The notes beneath the pieces are model-generated. The model searched no databases. It worked only from the letters and a program-made list of their open reading frames with translations, and was not told where the DNA came from. The translations under genes and the position numbers were made by a program. Below are positions 60,019 through 64,000 of a stretch of 64,000 nt of DNA, piece after piece. How positions within the stretch are numbered: the first letter of the stretch is position 1; each line of letters starts with the position of its first letter. Source of the DNA: UBA4416 sp040376995 (GTDB taxonomy: Bacteria > Bacteroidota > Bacteroidia > B-17B0 > Aurantibacillaceae); the NCBI GenBank assembly GCA_040376995.1, contig JBEIPP010000001.1:1-64000 (forward strand). Direction: 5' to 3'.

Positions 60019-60252
60019 GTGTTAGTTTTTTATTGATTTATAATGGTCATATGGTATACGACATGTGACTTTGATTGATTTTTTTGGGTTTCTATTAATG
60101 GCTATTTCATAATTTCTATTTTTTAATGGTTAAACTTCATTTTTTCAGAATGCATTCTTTAACTTTAAGACGTGAAGCATATCCCTTTCCATAAAAAATT
60201 AATAGAAAATACTTTTATGGAATATTATAGTGTAGGCGTCTTTTAATTAGAT
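60019..60252. other. Divergent 234-base regulatory region
   Basis: Separates the TonB-plug gene (minus) and the second ECF operon (plus). AT-rich with no ORF. It contains a partial palindrome around GTCATATGGTATACGACATGTGAC (60047-60070), which could be an operator site. No exact TAnnTTTG box was found. Confidence 0.4.
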
Positions 60253-60849
60253 ATGTGGCTTTTTAAGAAAAAAGAATATAACAGCGACGAGGAACTACTA
60301 AAGCATTATAAGCAAAGTGGTAATAAAGAGTTGTTTGCCGATTTATTTAAAAAACATGTAACTGTTGTTTATGGTACTTGTTTGTTTTATTTACAAGATA
60401 AAGACGAGGCCCAAGACGCTACGATGCAATTATTTGAAAAACTACTATTAGATATTAATAATAGAGAGATTGATAATTTTAAAGGTTGGTTAAGTTTTGT
60501 TGTTAGAAATCATTGCATTTCGTTAATCAGAAAAAACAAATCACAATCAAAAAACATAAAGTCGTATTATGAATTTGAATATGAAGGTCCACATTATGAA
60601 CAAGAGGAAAAAATAAATTCGGTAAGTGATGATATTCTTTTAAAAAAAATGAAAGACTCTTTACCAAAACTAAAAGAAAATCAAAGAATATGTGTAGAAT
60701 TATTTTACCTGAAAAATAAAAGCTATCAAGACATCGCTAATGAAACCAATTTTAGTTTAAATGAAATAAAAAGTTATATCCAAAATGGTAAACGAAACTT
60801 AAAACTATTGATTGAAGAACAAACCCGTATAAAAAACAAAAATGCGTAA
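60253..60849 (+). CDS. ECF-type sigma-70 family sigma factor (system 2)
   Basis: A 198-residue ECF sigma factor. Region 2: LYKQSGNKELFADLFKKH-like start with VYGTCLFYLQDKDEAQDATMQLFEKLLLDI and WLSFVVRNHCISLIRKNKS; region 4: LKENQRICVELFYLKNKSYQDIANETNFSLNEIKSYIQNGKRNL. It overlaps the next gene by 8 bases, so the two are translationally coupled. Confidence 0.92.
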   Translation: MWLFKKKEYNSDEELLKHYKQSGNKELFADLFKKHVTVVYGTCLFYLQDKDEAQDATMQLFEKLLLDINNREIDNFKGWLSFVVRNHCISLIRKNKSQSKNIKSYYEFEYEGPHYEQEEKINSVSDDILLKKMKDSLPKLKENQRICVELFYLKNKSYQDIANETNFSLNEIKSYIQNGKRNLKLLIEEQTRIKNKNA

Positions 60850-61885
60850 GCCAAACACATCTAAACAATCTCACTTAACTAAAGAGCAACAACACTCTTT
60901 AGATAAAAGTATGCAAGACACAGATTTAAGTTATTTGTCTGCGATAGCATTTGAGCAATTTAATGTTTCGGATAAAGAGATAGAAAAACTTAATACAAAG
61001 ATTGATAAAAAAATAAAGGGTGGCTCTGGTACATTTAATGCCATTTTTATTAGTGTGCTCTGTGGGTTACTTATTGGTATCTCTATCTTCTTTGTTATTT
61101 TTCAGAAAAGCAAAAACCATGCTTCAGTATATCAATCATTAGAAGAAGAAAAAGCTCAACATACATTAGAAAACAAAATTGCCTCTACTGACACTGTATT
61201 TCCAAAAATTGAAACTAAAGAAATAGAACATTATAATACCATTGCTAATGATATTGAAGAAATTAATGCTCCAGAAATTCTAGAAACACTCACAAGTAAA
61301 CCTTTAGATGTAAAGCTTCCTGAAAAAGAAGAAGAGGAAGATATTGTGTTTCATTTTACAGCAAATGCGCCAGTTGTATTTATACATAATTTAAAAGTAA
61401 CAAACTATCGTATATATTATTTTAAAAATAGTTATGCTATTGATTTAAATGCCAACACGGGTGTGCCTGCTCAATATGGAAGTAAGGCCGATATAGAAAC
61501 AGCCTACTTACATAAATCAAACTCTTATTTAGCTCATAAAATTATCAAACAGGCGATGCGTTTTTTTAGCTCTAAAAACATTACCAATTGTATTGAAGAG
61601 TTAACGATGTTATATGACTTCAACCATGAAGATGCTAATGCACAATTTTATTTAGGTATGTGTTATTACCAATTAGGAAAGTATGCCATAGCTAAAAACT
61701 TCTTTCAAAAAAACTTAGATAACATTAATAATATTTTTCATCAGGAATCTGAGTTTTACCAAGCCTTATGTTTATTAAATTTAAACCAAACAGACGAAGC
61801 CTTTAAACAACTAGAGTATATTGCAAACAACAAAGGGTTTTATAGTGTAAGAGCAAAAGAAGTATTGGACAAGCAAAATAAATAA
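60842..61885 (+). CDS. Membrane TPR protein coupled to ECF sigma factor (likely anti-sigma)
   Basis: A 347-residue single-pass protein. The N-terminal 60 residues are cytoplasmic and polar, with LSYLSAIAFEQFNVSDKEIEKLN resembling a sigma-binding helix. A membrane helix lies at about 66-87. The extracytoplasmic part ends in TPR-like helices (NAQFYLGMCYYQLGKYAIAKNFFQKNL; EFYQALCLLNLNQTDEAFKQLEYIA). Translation is coupled to the sigma factor, so I infer that it controls it. It also overlaps the S4 gene by one base. Confidence 0.82.
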   Translation: MRKPNTSKQSHLTKEQQHSLDKSMQDTDLSYLSAIAFEQFNVSDKEIEKLNTKIDKKIKGGSGTFNAIFISVLCGLLIGISIFFVIFQKSKNHASVYQSLEEEKAQHTLENKIASTDTVFPKIETKEIEHYNTIANDIEEINAPEILETLTSKPLDVKLPEKEEEEDIVFHFTANAPVVFIHNLKVTNYRIYYFKNSYAIDLNANTGVPAQYGSKADIETAYLHKSNSYLAHKIIKQAMRFFSSKNITNCIEELTMLYDFNHEDANAQFYLGMCYYQLGKYAIAKNFFQKNLDNINNIFHQESEFYQALCLLNLNQTDEAFKQLEYIANNKGFYSVRAKEVLDKQNK

Positions 61886-62268
61886 TGGAAAAAAGTGTAC
61901 GATTAGATAGTTATTTATGGGCTATTAGAATGTATAAATCACGTTCATTAGCTGGTGATGCGATTAAAGGCAATAAAGTAAAATTAAATGATGAGTTAGT
62001 AAAAGCAGCTCATATAGTAAAAATTGGAGAGCGCTACACAATGTCATTTCCTCAAGGCGTTAAAAAAATTATTGAAGTAACCGGTATTATTGAAAAACGA
62101 CAAAGCTATGATATAGCGAAAGAAAACTATATTGATCATTCTCCTCCAATAGAAAAACTAGAGCGAATGCCATCCGTGTTTTTTATGCCAAACATGCAAC
62201 GCGATAGAGGCGCTGGCAGACCAACCAAAAAAGATAGACGAGACATGGATGATTTTAGGAGGGATTAA
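61885..62268 (+). CDS. S4 domain RNA-binding protein (Hsp15-like)
   Basis: A 127-residue basic protein with an N-terminal S4 domain: VRLDSYLWAIRMYKSRSLAGDAIKGNKVKLNDELVKAAHIVKIGERYTM. This is the HslR/Hsp15 type, which in E. coli helps recycle blocked 50S subunits. C-terminus RGAGRPTKKDRRDMDDF is charged and flexible. Start overlaps the previous stop (TAATG), suggesting coupled translation; functional link to the sigma pair is not evident. Confidence 0.9.
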   Translation: MEKSVRLDSYLWAIRMYKSRSLAGDAIKGNKVKLNDELVKAAHIVKIGERYTMSFPQGVKKIIEVTGIIEKRQSYDIAKENYIDHSPPIEKLERMPSVFFMPNMQRDRGAGRPTKKDRRDMDDFRRD

Positions 62269-62271
62269 AAG

Positions 62272-62305
62272 AAAAAAGATAGCATTTTGATGCTATCTTT
62301 TTTTA
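62272..62305. terminator. Bidirectional terminator between the S4 gene and pyk
   Basis: Stem AAAAAAGATAGCA / TGCTATCTTTTTT with a TTTTGA-type loop between convergent genes. Confidence 0.9.
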
Positions 62306-62317
62306 TAAAAACTTTCT

Positions 62318-63748
62318 TTACTGAATATAACTTAACTTCAACATATTCGTTCTACCCTTTTCTTTCATTGGCATACTTGCTAAATTGATTACTAAATCAT
62401 CTGCACGCACAAATCCTCCATCTTTAATATAATCTTTTAAATCAGAAATAGTTTGATCTGTACTTTCATATTTATCATAGTAAAAACCACGTACACCCCA
62501 CACTAAACTTAAGGCATTTAATAAAGATTTATTATCAGTGAAAATATACACGTTTGCTTTTGGGCGGAAACTGCTTAATTTAAAAGCTGTATAACCACTG
62601 TGCGTCATTGAAATGATAGCAGATACATTAGCTTGTTTTGCCATCACACTCGCGTTATAACAAATACTATCAGTAATATAAGTTACTGTTTTTAATTCAA
62701 TATCATGGTCTTTGTAATAAATACGATCATCACTTTCTATTTGTGTAATAATACGGCGCATATATTCAATAACTTTTACTGGGTAACGTCCAACAGATGT
62801 TTCTGCACTTAACATTACGGCATCAGCACCATCCAATACAGCATTAGCCACATCGTTCACCTCAGCACGCGTTGGAGTATAAGCTGTAATCATACTCTCC
62901 ATCATTTGAGTTGCAATAATAACAGGCTTAGAGGCAGCAATACATTTATTTACAATCATTTTTTGTAATAATGGTACTTGTTCCATGGGCATCTCTACTC
63001 CTAAATCTCCACGTGCTACCATTACGCCATCTGTTACTTCAATAATTTTATCGATTTCTTTTATCGCTTCTGGTTTTTCAATCTTAGCGATTACACGTGC
63101 ATTTTTTTTCTTTGATCGAATAACATCTTTTAGTTCAACAATATCTGTTACACTTCTAACAAACGATAAACCAATCCACTCAAAATCATTTTCTAAAGCA
63201 AAATCTAAATCACGTAAATCTTTTAATGTTAAACATGGTAAAGAAATTTTTGTATTTGGTAAATTCACTCCTTTTTTAGAAGATAAGGTTCCACCTGCAA
63301 TAATGGTGCAACGTACTTCATCTTTACGATTGGTTTCAATTACTTTTAAAGTAATTTTACCATCGTCAATTAATACTAATTCTCCAGCAGCCACATCTTG
63401 CGGAAACTGAGGATACGTGATAAAAATACGTTCAGCCGTTCCTTCGCTTTCTTTAGTAGTAATAATAATTTCTTGACCATTTACTATTTCAACGGCATTA
63501 TCTTTTACCTTGCCAATACGTAATTTTGGTCCTTGTAAATCTCCTAAAATTCCAACATGACGATTTAATTTTTTATTTAAAATTCTAATATTATCAATCA
63601 CATGTTTAATGGGTTCGTAATCTCCATGCGAAAAATTAATTCTACAAATATCTACGCCTGAATTAAATAGTTCTTCTAGTACAGCAATATTTTCTGTTGA
63701 TGGCCCCATTGTGGCCACAATCTTTGTTTTGTTATAGGTATAGCTCAT
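62318..63748 (-). CDS. pyk: Pyruvate kinase
   Basis: Last step of glycolysis: phosphoenolpyruvate plus ADP to pyruvate plus ATP. 476 residues from ATG 63748 (MSYTYNKTKIVATMGPSTEN); a GTG 6 codons earlier would add MYQFIT, which is unlike the family. Motifs: VDICRINFSHGDYE, GDLQGPKLRIGKV, the IAKIEKPEAIKEID active-site lysine, MVARGDLGVEMP, and TQMMESMI...DGADAVMLSAETSVGRYPV. Probably its own transcript, divergent from trmB. Confidence 0.97.
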   Translation of the reverse strand: MSYTYNKTKIVATMGPSTENIAVLEELFNSGVDICRINFSHGDYEPIKHVIDNIRILNKKLNRHVGILGDLQGPKLRIGKVKDNAVEIVNGQEIIITTKESEGTAERIFITYPQFPQDVAAGELVLIDDGKITLKVIETNRKDEVRCTIIAGGTLSSKKGVNLPNTKISLPCLTLKDLRDLDFALENDFEWIGLSFVRSVTDIVELKDVIRSKKKNARVIAKIEKPEAIKEIDKIIEVTDGVMVARGDLGVEMPMEQVPLLQKMIVNKCIAASKPVIIATQMMESMITAYTPTRAEVNDVANAVLDGADAVMLSAETSVGRYPVKVIEYMRRIITQIESDDRIYYKDHDIELKTVTYITDSICYNASVMAKQANVSAIISMTHSGYTAFKLSSFRPKANVYIFTDNKSLLNALSLVWGVRGFYYDKYESTDQTISDLKDYIKDGGFVRADDLVINLASMPMKEKGRTNMLKLSYIQ

Positions 63749-63813
63749 AGTGATAAATTGGTACACGAATGTAACAATTTCAGTGCAAAAAATGGCATTA
63801 TTAAATCATTATC

Positions 63814-63821
63814 TAATTTTG
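63814..63821 (+). promoter_or_regulatory. -7 box of trmB
   Basis: TAATTTTG matches TAnnTTTG exactly and ends 24 bases before the ATG at 63846. No TTTG at -33 is obvious. Confidence 0.5.
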
Positions 63822-63845
63822 TACCTTAGCCACTTTATTACCATT

Positions 63846-64000
63846 ATGCCTAACAAACTCGAAAAATTTGCCGAACTAAATACCTTTTCTAATACCCTTG
63901 CTTTTCATCATTTTGACATCCCAAACGGATTTTCAAAAAAAGGGAAATGGCATGCGGATATGTTTAAAAATCAAAACCCTATTGTGTTGGAATTAGGTTG
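63846..64000 (+). CDS. trmB: tRNA (guanine-N7)-methyltransferase, N-terminal fragment cut by window end
   Basis: The first 51 codons of TrmB, which makes m7G46 in tRNA. The reading MPNKLEKFAELNTF..., KGKWHADMFKNQNPIVLELG matches the family start, where KGKW and NPIVLELGCG precede the SAM-binding loop. The rest lies outside the window. Confidence 0.9.
   Translation, partial: MPNKLEKFAELNTFSNTLAFHHFDIPNGFSKKGKWHADMFKNQNPIVLELG

Noticed and set aside
57445..61885. Defence system or toxin-antitoxin near the sigma genes
   Set aside because: No nuclease, ATPase or toxin motifs; the genes are sigma factors, membrane regulators and a plug protein.
63749..63766. GTG start for pyruvate kinase at 63766
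   Set aside because: Adds MYQFIT before a canonical MSYTYNKTKIVATMGP start at 63748.

Overview
The window comes from an AT-rich chromosome of the phylum Bacteroidota, probably a flavobacterial or sphingobacterial-type lineage. The evidence is: proteins with type A and type B C-terminal signals of the type IX secretion system (T9SS); outer-membrane barrels; promoters of the TTTG / TAnnTTTG type; weak Shine-Dalgarno sequences; and typical families such as DUF3098, DUF4846, the four-helix-bundle (23S rRNA intervening-sequence, IVP) protein and 7TM-HD phosphohydrolase. Most of the window is ordinary core genome. No phage, CRISPR array, plasmid or recognisable defence island is visible. The only mobile element is one ISAon1-like insertion sequence.

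Layout. 0-3.5 kb: end of the F-type ATPase operon (atpH-atpA-atpG) with an IVP gene inserted between atpA and atpG. 3.6-7.6 kb: fatty acid desaturase, clpX, a small barrel protein, uppP and DUF3098. 7.7-14.5 kb: a polysaccharide block, with gmd and fcl making GDP-L-fucose and a WecA/MraY-type sugar-phosphate transferase between two Wzi-like outer-membrane proteins. 14.5-23.2 kb: two large secreted T9SS proteins around a 7TM-HD phosphodiesterase. 23.3-34.1 kb: M20 peptidase, flavoprotein, methyltransferase-glycosyltransferase fusion, P460-like lipoprotein, MepB, a double amidohydrolase, a membrane cytochrome c and hflX. 34.3-39.8 kb: fucose-type permease, rRNA methyltransferase, trmD, ftsX, DUF4846 and tRNA-His. 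40.1-45.8 kb: large barrel protein, ribE and nadB on the minus strand. 45.9-54.4 kb: exonuclease III, oligopeptide-binding lipoprotein, O-methyltransferase, a frameshifted hydrolase, the insertion sequence, a haem-binding protein and a frameshifted T9SS protein. 54.5-64 kb: nuclease-fold protein, aminopeptidase P, two ECF sigma factor operons on either side of a barrel-less TonB-plug protein, an S4 protein, pyruvate kinase and the start of trmB.

The most unusual signals are these. (1) Three genes have no ATG/GTG/TTG where their protein must begin but have an in-frame ATT exactly there: the PKD/T9SS protein at 23161, DUF4846 at 38818 and the transposase orfB at 52045. (2) Short arrays phased at 7 bp, with a different unit at each place, sit just upstream of atpH, the IVP gene, atpG and an rRNA methyltransferase, and inside a signal-peptide coding region. 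(3) An ECF sigma factor is followed by a one-pass membrane protein that joins an anti-sigma-like cytoplasmic part to an outward-facing trypsin-like protease. (4) At least four kinds of palindromic dispersed repeat occur, and one copy supplies the last codons of a flavoprotein gene. Three genes carry single-base frameshifts, two of them in homopolymers. These could be sequencing errors or real lesions.
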